Below, in pieces: positions 15,564 through 24,656 of a stretch of DNA of 64,000 nucleotides. Below the pieces are notes generated by a model that saw only the letters and a list, made by a program, of their open reading frames with translations, was not told where the DNA came from and did not search any database. Source of the stretch: Azophilus sp965220835 (GTDB lineage Bacteria > Pseudomonadota > Gammaproteobacteria > Pseudomonadales > Azotimanducaceae). Both the position numbers and the translations under genes were made by a program. The stretch spans positions 1,364,001 to 1,428,000 of the forward strand of contig OZ244842.1 of the NCBI GenBank assembly GCA_965220835.1. The letters run 5' to 3'. Each line of letters starts with the position of its first letter. Position 1 is the first letter of the stretch.

Positions 15564-16391
15564 ATGAGTCAAAGCCGCGCTGAAGCACTGAGCTCGTCTC
15601 CCGTTCCTGAAACCGTGCGCACACCTGCCGATCTTTGGCCTTTGCTGCGCCGGGTGGCGCGGGCCAAAGCCAGCGAAGAGCCCATTCTGGGCAGCTACTT
15701 TCACGCCACCGTGCTCAATCACCACAGCTTGGGCGCAGCGCTGAGCTTTCGGCTGGCCAGCAAGCTCGACAACCCGATGCTGCCCACCATGCTGATTCGC
15801 GACGTGATTCAGGAGGCCATTGAAGCCGACCACAGCATCCTGCAATCCGCCGCCGACGACATGATGGCCACCTTCAACCGGGATCCCGCCTGCGAGGACC
15901 CGCTCACGCCGTTCCTGTTCTTCAAGGGCTTTCACGCACTGCAGGCCCATCGCATCGCCCATTGGCTGTGGCGGCAGGGCCGCAAGACGCTGGCACAGTT
16001 CTTCCAGAACCAGATCAGCGTCACCTTGGGCGTCGATATCCATCCTGCGGCCCGGTTTGGCGCCGGCATCATGCTCGACCACGCCACTGGGCTGGTGGCT
16101 GGAGAGACCGCCGTGGTCGGCGACGACGTGTCCATCCTGCATGCCGTCACCCTCGGCGGCACCGGCAAGGAATCCGGTGACCGGCATCCGAAAATCGGCC
16201 GCGGCGTGCTGTTGGCCGCTGGCTGCAAGATCATCGGCAACATCCGGGTGGGCGAAGGCGCCAAGGTGGGCGCCGGCAGCGTGGTTCTTGAAGACGTGCC
16301 CGATCACGTCACGGTAGCCGGCATCCCCGCCAAGATCGTCGGCGAAACCGAAGGCCTCCCCGCCCACGTCATGGACCAGCGGCTGGGCTAA
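15564..16391 (+). CDS. cysE: serine O-acetyltransferase
   Basis: CysE acetylates serine with acetyl-CoA, the first step of cysteine synthesis. The 275-residue protein has an alpha-helical N-terminal domain (SYFHATVLNHHSLGAALSF) and a C-terminal left-handed hexapeptide helix (GVDIHPAARFGAGIMLDHA, GETAVVGDDVSILHAVTLGG, DRHPKIGRGVLLAAG, VGAGSVVLEDVP) with the active-site DHATG region. The short C-terminal tail does not end in the Ile that usually docks into cysteine synthase. It stands alone between convergent-side neighbours. Confidence 0.94.
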   Translation: MSQSRAEALSSSPVPETVRTPADLWPLLRRVARAKASEEPILGSYFHATVLNHHSLGAALSFRLASKLDNPMLPTMLIRDVIQEAIEADHSILQSAADDMMATFNRDPACEDPLTPFLFFKGFHALQAHRIAHWLWRQGRKTLAQFFQNQISVTLGVDIHPAARFGAGIMLDHATGLVAGETAVVGDDVSILHAVTLGGTGKESGDRHPKIGRGVLLAAGCKIIGNIRVGEGAKVGAGSVVLEDVPDHVTVAGIPAKIVGETEGLPAHVMDQRLG

Positions 16392-16580
16392 CCGCAAGTT
16401 GACCAAGCTTGGCGGGCTTTGTGATTTCCTCGCGCGACCAAAGTGGCGTGCTGATGCTGCATCGGGCGGACATCAAACTGCGTAACGCACACAACGTCAT
16501 GCACTGATGGCTGCTTAGCTGCGCCATCCTTCGCACGCCCAAGCCATTGGCCCAACGACGAGCTTCTCAGCGCCTTTGCT

Positions 16581-17213
16581 TCAAGCAAGCCGCTCCTTGG
16601 CCCGTTGAATGAACTGGCCCATCACCTCCGGGGTTTGAGCCCCCGGCAGGGTGAATCGGCCCGCTAGTAGGTAGCTGGGGACGCCCGACACGCCCAAATC
16701 CACCGCACGTTCAAGTTGTTCCCGAACGCGGTCCGCGCCGGCGTCGCTGTCGAGATACTGAGCGGCCTTGGCGCCGTCGATGCCGGCCTGCTCCGCCGCT
16801 TCGACCAAGGTTGCCTTGTGGCCGATGTCCTTGCCGGCGCGGAAGTAGCCGTGAAACAGCACTTCGGCCAGTTGATGCTGCACGCCGTCGTCCCAGGCCA
16901 ACTCCATGAGGCGGTGGGCTTGGAAGGTGTTGGGCATGCGCTGGATCGCGGCGAAATCAAAGGTGACACCGGCGTCCTGCGCCTCCGCGGCCAAACGCTG
17001 GGGAACACGGTCTGGATCAGCATCCTCGCCATACTGTCGCCTCAGGAACTCAGCCCGGTCCACGCCGTCGACCGGCAACCCGGCACGGAGCTGGTACGGC
17101 CGCCAACGCAGGGTCACGCCCTCCCCGACCGGCGTCTCCAGCACCGCATCGAGCCGTCGCTTGCCGATGTAGCACCAGGGGCAAACCACATCGGAGAAGA
17201 TCTCGATTTCCAT
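16581..17213 (-). CDS. DsbA/FrnE-family thioredoxin-fold oxidoreductase
   Basis: A 210-residue cytoplasmic thioredoxin-fold protein with CPWC at residues 11-14 (SDVVCPWCYIGKRRLD), a long helical insert (MPNTFQAHRLMELA) and cis-Pro region GVSGVPSYLLAGRF. The FrnE/2-hydroxychromene-isomerase-like family catalyses disulfide exchange or polyketide tailoring; many members protect against oxidative stress. No signal peptide is present. ATG 17213 is chosen for its GGAG at 9-nt spacing; ATG 17228 is possible. Confidence 0.85.
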   Translation of the reverse strand: MEIEIFSDVVCPWCYIGKRRLDAVLETPVGEGVTLRWRPYQLRAGLPVDGVDRAEFLRRQYGEDADPDRVPQRLAAEAQDAGVTFDFAAIQRMPNTFQAHRLMELAWDDGVQHQLAEVLFHGYFRAGKDIGHKATLVEAAEQAGIDGAKAAQYLDSDAGADRVREQLERAVDLGVSGVPSYLLAGRFTLPGAQTPEVMGQFIQRAKERLA

Positions 17214-17315
17214 GGCCGCCATCTCCATGCCGCCAGTGAAGAACGCAATGGGGCTATCCCCTTCCGCAGCCCGATTATATAGACTCCGGTCTTGAATTCC
17301 GGTGGATGCGCAAAC

Positions 17316-17747
17316 GTGAACAAGCTCCCATCGCAATCGCGGCTCTACACCGTCAACGGCATGATCGTCGGCGCCGCGCTTGGCTCATTGGTGGCGCCGC
17401 TCTACATGGCCGCGCACAACTACGCCGCACTCGGCAAGCCGGAACTGGCCAAGCGCATCGTGCGGGCCGGCTTGGTCGTCTTTGGCGTCATCCTTGGGGC
17501 CAGCGTCATGCTGCCGCAGACATTAACTTGGGCGGCGCTGTCCATCTTTGCCCAAATTGCCCTCACCGGCTTCCTCGGCAACAGCCTGCAGGGCGCCGCC
17601 ATCGACTACCATCGGCGCAATGGCGGTCAGGCTTATGGCTTGGGGCGAGCGGTTTTGGTCGCCGTGCTGGCTGGCCTGGCCCTGATGTTCATTCTGCTGT
17701 TGATTTCCCTGCCCTTCGCCCTGACCATGCAGAGCGTTAGCGGTTGA
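17316..17747 (+). CDS. small membrane protein of unknown function
   Basis: About 143 residues with three or four hydrophobic helices (VNGMIVGAALGSLVAPLYM, AGLVVFGVILGASVML, ALSIFAQIALTGFLGN, VLVAVLAGLALMFILLLI). The GTG at 17316 has GGTGGA upstream and is preferred to an earlier TTG. It is divergent from the FrnE-like gene and convergent with the carnitine dehydrogenase gene, ending 3 bp from it. I do not recognise a family. Confidence 0.65.
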   Translation: MNKLPSQSRLYTVNGMIVGAALGSLVAPLYMAAHNYAALGKPELAKRIVRAGLVVFGVILGASVMLPQTLTWAALSIFAQIALTGFLGNSLQGAAIDYHRRNGGQAYGLGRAVLVAVLAGLALMFILLLISLPFALTMQSVSG

Positions 17748-17750
17748 TGG

Positions 17751-18725
17751 TCACGCCCGTCCTCGCAGGCGGGCCTCGGCGGCATTGAGCACGGCCCCCA
17801 CGCCCTGGTCCCTGGTCTTAAGCGCTTTGAACATCGCCACCAAGTTGTCGTCCCGCCGTTGCTCAAGTTCGCGAATCGACGCGCCCTGAGCCTGAGCGTC
17901 GGACTGCTTGGCGATTTCGTCAATCAGCTCGCTGGTCAGTTCCGGCACGTCGGTGAGGCGGCTCCAGGGCCACTTCAAGGCCGGGCCGAACTGAGCCAGA
18001 AAGTGCCTCATGCCGGCTTCGCCACCCGCAATTCGATAGGTTTCAAATAGGCCCATTTGCGCCCAGCGGGGGCCGAAGCCGCAACGAATCACCGTATCGA
18101 TCTCCTCGGTGGTGGCGATGCCGTCGCGCACCAGCCAGAGCGCCTCCCGCCACATCGCCTCCAATAGGCGGTCGGCAATGTGGGCGTCGATCTCGCGCCG
18201 AATGCGAACCGGCTTCATGCCCAAGCCCTCAAGCACGGCCACCGACTGATCGACGACCGCGGTGCTTGTGTGCTTAGAGGGGACCACCTCCACCGCCGGT
18301 AGCAGATAGACGGGATTGAAGGGATGGCACACCAACAGGCGGTCGGCGTGGCCAGTGTCCGCAGCCAGCACCGAAGGCCTGAATCCCGAGGTTGAGGTGG
18401 CGATGGGCACATCGGCACGGGAACCATCGGCTATGGCCGCATGGACGCGACGTTTCAGGTCAAGGTTTTCGGACACGCTCTCTTGAATCCAGTCCGCGTC
18501 CACAACGACCGTTTCCAAGCTGGAGGCCAGGATCAAGCGGCCCTCTTCCGGCAAGGACGCGTCGTAGAGCTTCGGCAAGCTGCGCCGGCCTGCTGCCAAA
18601 GTGGCTTCAAGGCCGGCCATTGCGGTCGCGGACGGGTCGAAGACGGCGACGTTCCAGCCATGCAGGAGAAACCGCGCGGCCCAGCCGCCGCCGATGACGC
18701 CGGCGCCGACGATGGCGGCCTTCAT
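17751..18725 (-). CDS. L-carnitine 3-dehydrogenase
   Basis: A 324-residue NAD enzyme of the 3-hydroxyacyl-CoA dehydrogenase superfamily. It has the Rossmann motif GAGVIGGGWAARF, ATSTSGF, and the HPFNPVYLLPAVEVV signature that I associate with L-carnitine dehydrogenases, which make 3-dehydrocarnitine. Adjacent BKACE gene overlaps its start by 4 bp (ATGA), and the pair matches the aerobic carnitine degradation route in which dehydrocarnitine is cleaved with acetyl-CoA. The betainyl-CoA thioesterase expected next is not seen here. A different 3-hydroxyacid substrate cannot be excluded. Confidence 0.82.
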   Translation of the reverse strand: MKAAIVGAGVIGGGWAARFLLHGWNVAVFDPSATAMAGLEATLAAGRRSLPKLYDASLPEEGRLILASSLETVVVDADWIQESVSENLDLKRRVHAAIADGSRADVPIATSTSGFRPSVLAADTGHADRLLVCHPFNPVYLLPAVEVVPSKHTSTAVVDQSVAVLEGLGMKPVRIRREIDAHIADRLLEAMWREALWLVRDGIATTEEIDTVIRCGFGPRWAQMGLFETYRIAGGEAGMRHFLAQFGPALKWPWSRLTDVPELTSELIDEIAKQSDAQAQGASIRELEQRRDDNLVAMFKALKTRDQGVGAVLNAAEARLRGRA

Positions 18726-19630
18726 GCCGGGTTGCGCTTGGTTAGCCCCAGCCGCTCCCGCACCTCATCCGGCCCGATCACCCGGGCGCCAAGGCCTTCC
18801 ACGATCTTGACCGCATGTTCGACAAGCTCTGCATTGGTGGCCAAGTTGCCCTTGCCCAAGTAGAGATTGTCTTCAAGGCCGACGCGCACGTTGCCGCCTG
18901 CCAAGACCGCTGCCGCCACGTAGGGCATCTGATGGGCCCCTAGGCTGAAGGCGGACCAGAACCAGTCCTTGGGCACGTTGTTGACCATCGCCATCAGCGT
19001 GTTCAGGTCGTCCGGGGCGCCCCAAGGCACGCCCATGCACAGTTGCGCAAGCACCGGTGCCTTGAGCACGCCTTCCGCCACCAACCGCTGGGCGAACCAA
19101 AGATGGCCGGTGTCGAAGGCTTCGATCTCCACCTGCACGCCCAGTTCGGTCATCTTGGCGCCCATTGCCCGCAGCATGCCCGGCGTGTTGGTCATCACGT
19201 AGTCGGCTTCGGCGAAGTTCATGGTGCCGCAATCCAGCGTGCAGATTTCCGGGCGGCATTCGGCAATGGGTTGCATGCGTTCGCTGGCCCCCGCCATGTC
19301 CGTCTGGTTGCCTGGCGGCAACGGTTGCTCCACTGGCCCTAGGTACAGGTCGCCGCCCATGCCCGACGTCAGGTTCAGCACTACGTCGGTCCGAGCCGCC
19401 CGAATCCGTTCGGTCACCTCACGGTAGAGTTCCGGTGCGCGGGCCGGAGCGCCGCTGTCCGGGTCGCGCACATGGCAGTGGACAATGGCTGCGCCGGCCT
19501 CGGCGGCTTCCAAGGCGCTGGCGGCGATGGCGGCCGGCGAACGGGGCACGTGGGGGCTGCGATCCTGGGTGGCGCCGGCGCCGGTGACCGCGCAGGTGAT
19601 GAAGACTTCCTTGTTCATGGCGAGCGGCAT
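18722..19630 (-). CDS. beta-keto acid cleavage enzyme (BKACE family)
   Basis: A 302-residue TIM-barrel enzyme that condenses a beta-keto acid with acetyl-CoA to give acetoacetate and a new CoA ester. Zinc ligands are visible in AIVHCHVRDPDSG (H51, H53). VTGAGATQDRSPHVP, NLTSGMGGD, LDCGTMNFAEADYV and the ending GGNVRVGLEDNLYL are typical of the family (formerly 3-keto-5-aminohexanoate cleavage enzymes, DUF849). With carnitine dehydrogenase overlapping it, dehydrocarnitine is the likely substrate. Start ATG 19630 has GGGAG upstream. Confidence 0.88.
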   Translation of the reverse strand: MPLAMNKEVFITCAVTGAGATQDRSPHVPRSPAAIAASALEAAEAGAAIVHCHVRDPDSGAPARAPELYREVTERIRAARTDVVLNLTSGMGGDLYLGPVEQPLPPGNQTDMAGASERMQPIAECRPEICTLDCGTMNFAEADYVMTNTPGMLRAMGAKMTELGVQVEIEAFDTGHLWFAQRLVAEGVLKAPVLAQLCMGVPWGAPDDLNTLMAMVNNVPKDWFWSAFSLGAHQMPYVAAAVLAGGNVRVGLEDNLYLGKGNLATNAELVEHAVKIVEGLGARVIGPDEVRERLGLTKRNPA

Positions 19631-19899
19631 GATTCACTCCCACTTCATGACGGTTGAAGCGCTAATTTGAACCGGATCGCATTGGCTGGCAATAGGCGCG
19701 TGATGATGCGGCGAGCATGTCCCGTGTTCTATGGGCTACTTCCGAACCAAGGCAGGGGCAGGACGCCCTCGAGCCGGTGCAAACGCGCACCTTCGGCGCG
19801 TTTCGGTTCGCATTGCAGTTTCGCTGGCGATGGATGTTCCACTGGCGTGCCGGATGGTCCCACCGCACACGCACTCAGGAGCTGGACTCGAACGCCGCG

Positions 19900-21066
19900 T
19901 TAGCGCAAGGAGGCGCCCAGCAGGTCTCGGGCGATGATGTGCCGCTGCACTTCGTTCGGCCCTTCGCCGATGCGGCGAATGCGCATCTCCCGGTACCAGC
20001 GCTCGAAGGGGAAGTCCTTGGTGACCCCGTAGCCGCCGAATATCTGCATGCAGCGGTCCACCACCCGGCCGCCGGCTTCGGTGGCCACCAGTTTGGCCAT
20101 GGCCGCCTCCTTGCGGAAGGCGTCGCCCCGCTGGGCTCGGGCCGCGGCCTCCAAGGTCAGCCAACGGGCTTGGCGGATGTCGATCTCATTGTCGACCAGC
20201 ATCCACTGAACGGCTTGCCGGGACGACAGCGGCGCGCCGAAGGTCTGCCGCTGGGGGGCGTACTCCAAGGCCATTTCGTGAGCTTTGATGGCGACGCCGA
20301 TGCAGCCAGCGGCGTAGGGAATGCGCTGCCTGGAGAGCCGGTCGTTGGCGATGGCGAAGCCGCCGTTGACCGCACCGAGCACGTTGTCGTGGGGCACGCG
20401 CATGTCTTCGAACTGCAGCTCGGTGGCGTAGCGGGCGCTGCGCAGCGTGTGCACCACACGGCGCACGTGGAAGCCGGGCGTGTCAGTATCGACGATGAAG
20501 CAGGTCACGCCATTGCGCCCCTTGTCCGGTTCGGTGCGGGCGAACACCAAGCCGAAATCCGCCCGATCCGCGCCGCTGATGAAGATTTTGCCGCCGTTGA
20601 TGATCCAGTCGTCGCCATCGCGCACGGCCCGGGTTTGTATGGCCCGCGCCGGGTCGCTGCCGCCGGACGGCTCGGTCAGGCCGAAAAAACCGCTCTTCTC
20701 GCCACGTAGCATGGGATGGAGGTAGCGCGCCTGCTGGGCTTCAGTGGCTTCGAAGAGCTGGGCCAAGCCCGCGCCCCCGAACACGCCGTAGCAGGGTGCG
20801 TAGAGACCGGCGCGATGCTGGCTGGTTTCGATGGCGATCAGCGTGCGGGTGACCAAGTCGATTTCCGGACCGCCGAACTCCGGCGGGATGTCCAAGCCGT
20901 AGAGGCCCATGGCGCGGGTTTGCTCAGTCAAACGCGCCCGGTCCGCTTCGGGCAACTCGTCGGCATCCGGATCCAGGCTCAGCTCCAGAGGCAGGATCTC
21001 CTCGCGCACGAACCGCCGGACCAAGCCGGTGATCATTTCCTGCTCTTCCGTCAGCGCCAAGTCCAT
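19900..21066 (-). CDS. acyl-CoA dehydrogenase family protein
   Basis: A 388-residue FAD acyl-CoA dehydrogenase with GFFGLTEPSGGSDPA, WIINGGKIFISGAD, RQTFGAPLSSRQAVQW and FGGYGVTKDFPFERWYREMR. The likely catalytic base is E368 in GEGPNEVQR. It oxidises a CoA ester to its 2,3-enoyl form. The substrate is not evident; short branched chains or a carnitine-derived CoA ester are possible given the nearby carnitine genes. It is separated from the BKACE gene by 269 bp with no recognised feature and ends 1 bp from the following small gene. Confidence 0.88.
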   Translation of the reverse strand: MDLALTEEQEMITGLVRRFVREEILPLELSLDPDADELPEADRARLTEQTRAMGLYGLDIPPEFGGPEIDLVTRTLIAIETSQHRAGLYAPCYGVFGGAGLAQLFEATEAQQARYLHPMLRGEKSGFFGLTEPSGGSDPARAIQTRAVRDGDDWIINGGKIFISGADRADFGLVFARTEPDKGRNGVTCFIVDTDTPGFHVRRVVHTLRSARYATELQFEDMRVPHDNVLGAVNGGFAIANDRLSRQRIPYAAGCIGVAIKAHEMALEYAPQRQTFGAPLSSRQAVQWMLVDNEIDIRQARWLTLEAAARAQRGDAFRKEAAMAKLVATEAGGRVVDRCMQIFGGYGVTKDFPFERWYREMRIRRIGEGPNEVQRHIIARDLLGASLR

Positions 21067-21067
21067 G

Positions 21068-21394
21068 CTATGGCCCCGGGCTGAGCTTTCCCAAGCGCGG
21101 CATGGGCTCGTTGTGGGCTGGCAGGGCCCCGTGATCCGCCTTGTGGGCCATCAACAGTTCCCGGTGGCGGGTGAGGTAGGCGGTGGTGACCTCAACCCTA
21201 AAGTGAAAGGCCTCGGGGATGCGCTGTGCGCTTGCGCTGACTTCGCTCCTCAGGCCAAAGCGACTGCGCCCGCCGGCGCAACCGATGTAACACACTTGGC
21301 CTGCCTCATTGGCCAGTTCGAACACGCCTGTTTGCGCCGACAAGCCCGCTGCGGCAGCGAGGGGCCGCCAAGGCTTATCCAGACGAATCGGCAC
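21068..21394 (-). CDS. small GIY-YIG-like protein
   Basis: About 108 residues. GVFELANEAGQVCYIGCAGG followed by FGLR resembles the start of a GIY-YIG domain (G-V-F and Y-I-G in place of GIY and YIG), with a later AYLTRHRELLMAHKADHG helix. The GTG at 21394 gives the conserved-looking N-terminus and overlaps the ThDP-enzyme stop by 20 bp; an earlier ATG at 21454 lies wholly inside that gene. It appears translationally coupled between the ThDP enzyme and acyl-CoA dehydrogenase genes. Function unknown. Confidence 0.55.
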   Translation of the reverse strand: MPIRLDKPWRPLAAAAGLSAQTGVFELANEAGQVCYIGCAGGRSRFGLRSEVSASAQRIPEAFHFRVEVTTAYLTRHRELLMAHKADHGALPAHNEPMPRLGKLSPGP

Positions 21395-23045
21395 GGTTGT
21401 TCGGCTGCCGGTTGGGTTTTCGCTTGGGCATGACCGAGATTTCCATCGGCGCAAACTGTTCCATGTCGATGTCGATCAAGCTGGGGCCTTCGGCGGCCAT
21501 GCCTTCATCCAACGCCGATTGAAATTCGGCAACGCTGCCGACGCTGCGGCCGGGAACGCCCATGCTCTCTGCCATGGCAGCGAAGTCGACCCTGCCGAGA
21601 TCCGTTTCGTTGGTGCGCCCAAAGCGCCGTTGCTGCAGCCAGCGCAGCACGCCGTAGCCGCCGTCATTGAACACGCACGCCACCAAGGGCACGCCGTACT
21701 GGGCGGCGGTGGCCAATTCCGTGGCGTGGAACATGAAACCGCCGTCGCCGTGCATCACTAGGGTTTTTTTGCCGGTGGCAATGGCTGCGCCCAGCGCCAA
21801 GGGCAAGCCCGGACCAATGGCGCCCGAGGCTGGGTTCAGTGACGTGCGCGGCCCATGGATCGGGAACAGTTGATTGCCAAAGTTGTAGGCGGCAATGGTG
21901 GAGTCGCGCACCAACAGCCCATCCCGAGGCAAACGGTCACGCATGAGGTCCATCATGGCCGCGTAGTCCGGCCCCAAGCGCGCCCGCATCGCTTTGCGCA
22001 AGCCGTCTCGGGCCTCCCACACCGATTCATTGAACTGGGCGTCGTTGGGCGCGGCGCCATCCAAGCCTTGGAGCATACCGGTCAGCGCCGCGCGGGCATC
22101 GCCGACCACGCCGAGCGCCACGGGATGGGCACGGCCCACCATGCTCGGATCGACGTCCACCTGCACCAAATCGCCGGGTGGGCGAAGCTTGGTGGCCTGG
22201 CCGTCCACCCCCACGGCGAATCGCACGCCAAACGCAAGGCTCAGGTCCGCGCCCTGCACGGCTGCATGGAAGCCAGCGCTCTGCCAGTAGTTGCCAACGC
22301 ACAGGGGATGGTCTTCGGGGAGGGCGCCACGACCGTCCACCGTGGTGACAACCGGCGCATCCAGGCGTTCCGCCAATGCCTGGAGCTCGGCTGCCGCACC
22401 GGCTGCGATGACGCCGCCGCCGGCAATGATCAGCCGACGTTGGCTGGCGGCAATCCGTGCTGCGGCCGCTTCAATGTCAGCCGCCTTGGGAGCGAAATCC
22501 ATGGCGTCAGGCAGCGGCGTCGGCGCGGGCGCGGCGGCGTATTGCAGGTCTATGGGCACCTCCACCGCCCCGGGAGCGCCTCGCCCGCTGCGCATGTCCG
22601 CCACGACGGCGTTGAGCGCCCCGTCCAACTGCCCGACGTGACGCGGGCTCTCCACCCGCCGGGCGACCGTTCTTAGCATCGGCAGCTGGTTTTCAGCTTC
22701 ATGCACGTAACCCAGCCCTTTGCCATAGAAGGCGGTCTCCGCCTGCCCGGTAAGCAACAGCACCCTAGAAGAGGCATACTGGGCTTCATAGAGGCCAGTG
22801 ACGGTGTTGGACGTGCCGGGGCCGGTGCTGGCCAGCATGACGCCGATCTGGCCGCTGGCGCGGGCATAGCCATCGGCAGCATGTGTGCCCGCTTGCTCAT
22901 GGCGAACGTCGATGATGCGCGTCTTGCCGAGCCGGTTGATGGCGTCGAAGATCGGCATGTTGTGGATGCTGACGATCCCGAAGGCGTGCCGCACGTCGAG
23001 GTCGGCGAGCTTCTCGGCGATCAGGTCAGCCCCTGTGTAGGTCAT
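21375..23045 (-). CDS. thiamine-diphosphate-dependent enzyme, acetolactate synthase-like
   Basis: A 556-residue enzyme of the pyruvate oxidase/acetolactate synthase superfamily. The catalytic Glu is E50 in RHEQAGTHAADGYAR; a central Rossmann-like domain follows; the ThDP-Mg motif is GDGGFMFHATE running to FNDGGYG. Members include acetolactate synthases, benzoylformate and oxalyl-CoA decarboxylases. There is no adjacent small regulatory subunit, so a catabolic decarboxylase or carboligase is more likely than branched-chain amino acid synthesis. It heads a minus-strand set with the small GIY-YIG-like gene and acyl-CoA dehydrogenase. Confidence 0.85.
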   Translation of the reverse strand: MTYTGADLIAEKLADLDVRHAFGIVSIHNMPIFDAINRLGKTRIIDVRHEQAGTHAADGYARASGQIGVMLASTGPGTSNTVTGLYEAQYASSRVLLLTGQAETAFYGKGLGYVHEAENQLPMLRTVARRVESPRHVGQLDGALNAVVADMRSGRGAPGAVEVPIDLQYAAAPAPTPLPDAMDFAPKAADIEAAAARIAASQRRLIIAGGGVIAAGAAAELQALAERLDAPVVTTVDGRGALPEDHPLCVGNYWQSAGFHAAVQGADLSLAFGVRFAVGVDGQATKLRPPGDLVQVDVDPSMVGRAHPVALGVVGDARAALTGMLQGLDGAAPNDAQFNESVWEARDGLRKAMRARLGPDYAAMMDLMRDRLPRDGLLVRDSTIAAYNFGNQLFPIHGPRTSLNPASGAIGPGLPLALGAAIATGKKTLVMHGDGGFMFHATELATAAQYGVPLVACVFNDGGYGVLRWLQQRRFGRTNETDLGRVDFAAMAESMGVPGRSVGSVAEFQSALDEGMAAEGPSLIDIDMEQFAPMEISVMPKRKPNRQPNNRADSSG

Positions 23046-23152
23046 GCTGAAAACTCCATGCCAAGCAGTATAACGCCAAGCACGCGCCTATCCCCGAAGG
23101 CCGCAATATGCCAAACTTGCCGGCCAGCACGTTAACAAGTTGCGGGAGGCCC

Positions 23153-24391
23153 ATGAAATTCGGCATTTTCTATGAGCACCAGCTGCCGCGGGACTGGGAT
23201 GAGTCCAGCGAGCACCGGTTGATTCAGAACTCACTTGAGCAAATTGAACTCGCCGACCGGCTCGGCTTTGACTACGCTTGGGAAGTGGAGCACCACTTCC
23301 TGGAGGAGTACTCCCACTCCTCGGCCCCAGAGGTCTTTCTTGCCGCCGCCAGCCAGCGCACTGAGAACATCCGCCTGGGCCACGGCATCATTCAAATGAC
23401 CACCAACCATCCGGCCCGGGTGGCGGAAAAGGTGGCCACGTTGGACTTGGTCTCCAACGGCCGGGTGGAGATGGGCCTCGGTGAGGGCTCCTCGGTCACC
23501 GAGCTGCATCCCTTCAACCTGCGCTTTCGCGACAAGCGTGACATCTGGGAGGATGCGGTGCGTTGCGTGCTGCCCATGTTCTGGAACCACGGCTGGGAGT
23601 ACGATGGCGAGTACTTCAAGTTCCCCAAGCGGGCAGTGGTGCCCAAGCCCCTGCAAAAGCCACACCCACCCCTTTGGGTGGCCTGCTCACAGCTTGAGAC
23701 CATCAAGTACTCCGCCCACCGGGGCATGGGGGCGCTGTGCTTCAAGTTCGTCGACTTGGCCGCTGCCCAGGCTTGGGTGAATGCCTACTACAACACCTTC
23801 ATCCACAACCAAGAGCGGCTCTGCGAATACCAGGCCAACCCCAACATCGCCGTGGTCGGTGGCTTCATGTGCGCGGCAACGGACGAAGAGGCTTGGCGCA
23901 AGGCGGACGGCTGGACCTTCTTCCAATTCGCCTTGCAGCTTTACAACAAGGAAGGGCCGTTCGAGCCGGGCGAAGTTAACATTTGGGACCGCTACCAAGC
24001 CTGGAAGCAGACGCCCGCCGGCCAGCGGCGCTCCGGCAGCGAGTTGATCGGCTCGCCGGACACCATCCGCCAGCGCTTGAAGGAGCTGGAGGACGCCAAC
24101 GTGGATCAGGTGATCCTGCTCAACCAAGCGGGCAAGAACTCCCACGAGGACATTTGCAGCAGCCTGGAGTTGTTCGCGCAAACCGTCATGCCCGAGTTCC
24201 AAGGGCGCCATGCGGAGCACGAGGCCTGGAAGGCGGCCGTGCTGAACGGCGAGATTGTGCTGGAGGACATCGATACCGACCCGTTCGATTTCACCGCCCG
24301 CCAAGCGCCATCGCAAAAGCCCTCCAAGGACCGGCGCAACATGGTGGCAGGCGTGGTGGGCCGGCCGGACTCCACCGCGATCAGCGCTTAG
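23153..24391 (+). CDS. LLM class flavin-dependent oxidoreductase
   Basis: A 412-residue bacterial-luciferase-like monooxygenase (TIM barrel). MKFGIFYEHQLPRDW, the EVEHHFLEEYSHSSAPEVFL stretch, RLGHGIIQ and GRVEMGLGEG are family hallmarks. Such enzymes use reduced FMN or F420; substrate unknown. ATG 23153 is chosen because GGGAGG precedes it and the family N-terminus begins there. It is divergent from the ThDP enzyme gene. Confidence 0.88.
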   Translation: MKFGIFYEHQLPRDWDESSEHRLIQNSLEQIELADRLGFDYAWEVEHHFLEEYSHSSAPEVFLAAASQRTENIRLGHGIIQMTTNHPARVAEKVATLDLVSNGRVEMGLGEGSSVTELHPFNLRFRDKRDIWEDAVRCVLPMFWNHGWEYDGEYFKFPKRAVVPKPLQKPHPPLWVACSQLETIKYSAHRGMGALCFKFVDLAAAQAWVNAYYNTFIHNQERLCEYQANPNIAVVGGFMCAATDEEAWRKADGWTFFQFALQLYNKEGPFEPGEVNIWDRYQAWKQTPAGQRRSGSELIGSPDTIRQRLKELEDANVDQVILLNQAGKNSHEDICSSLELFAQTVMPEFQGRHAEHEAWKAAVLNGEIVLEDIDTDPFDFTARQAPSQKPSKDRRNMVAGVVGRPDSTAISA

Positions 24392-24656
24392 GGCCGCAGA
24401 TCGAGGCCCAACCAAGCACCTCGGGCGTCCCACCTTCGATTGATTCCCTCAAATCCGTTCGAGGGCGCGATCGCGCACTTTCGCTGCGCGTGGGTTCGTT
24501 ATGACCTTGCCAGTTAGGCTGCCCTAGTCTGTTAGATTTTCCCCAGCGGACGCGAAAACAGGATCGTCCCTCCGGCACCCTCGCTCCGGCGGACGGCGCA
24601 CCATGATTCCAGCCAAAGGCGACACGCCCTCGCCCGGAGACGCCCTTGGGTTGGAA

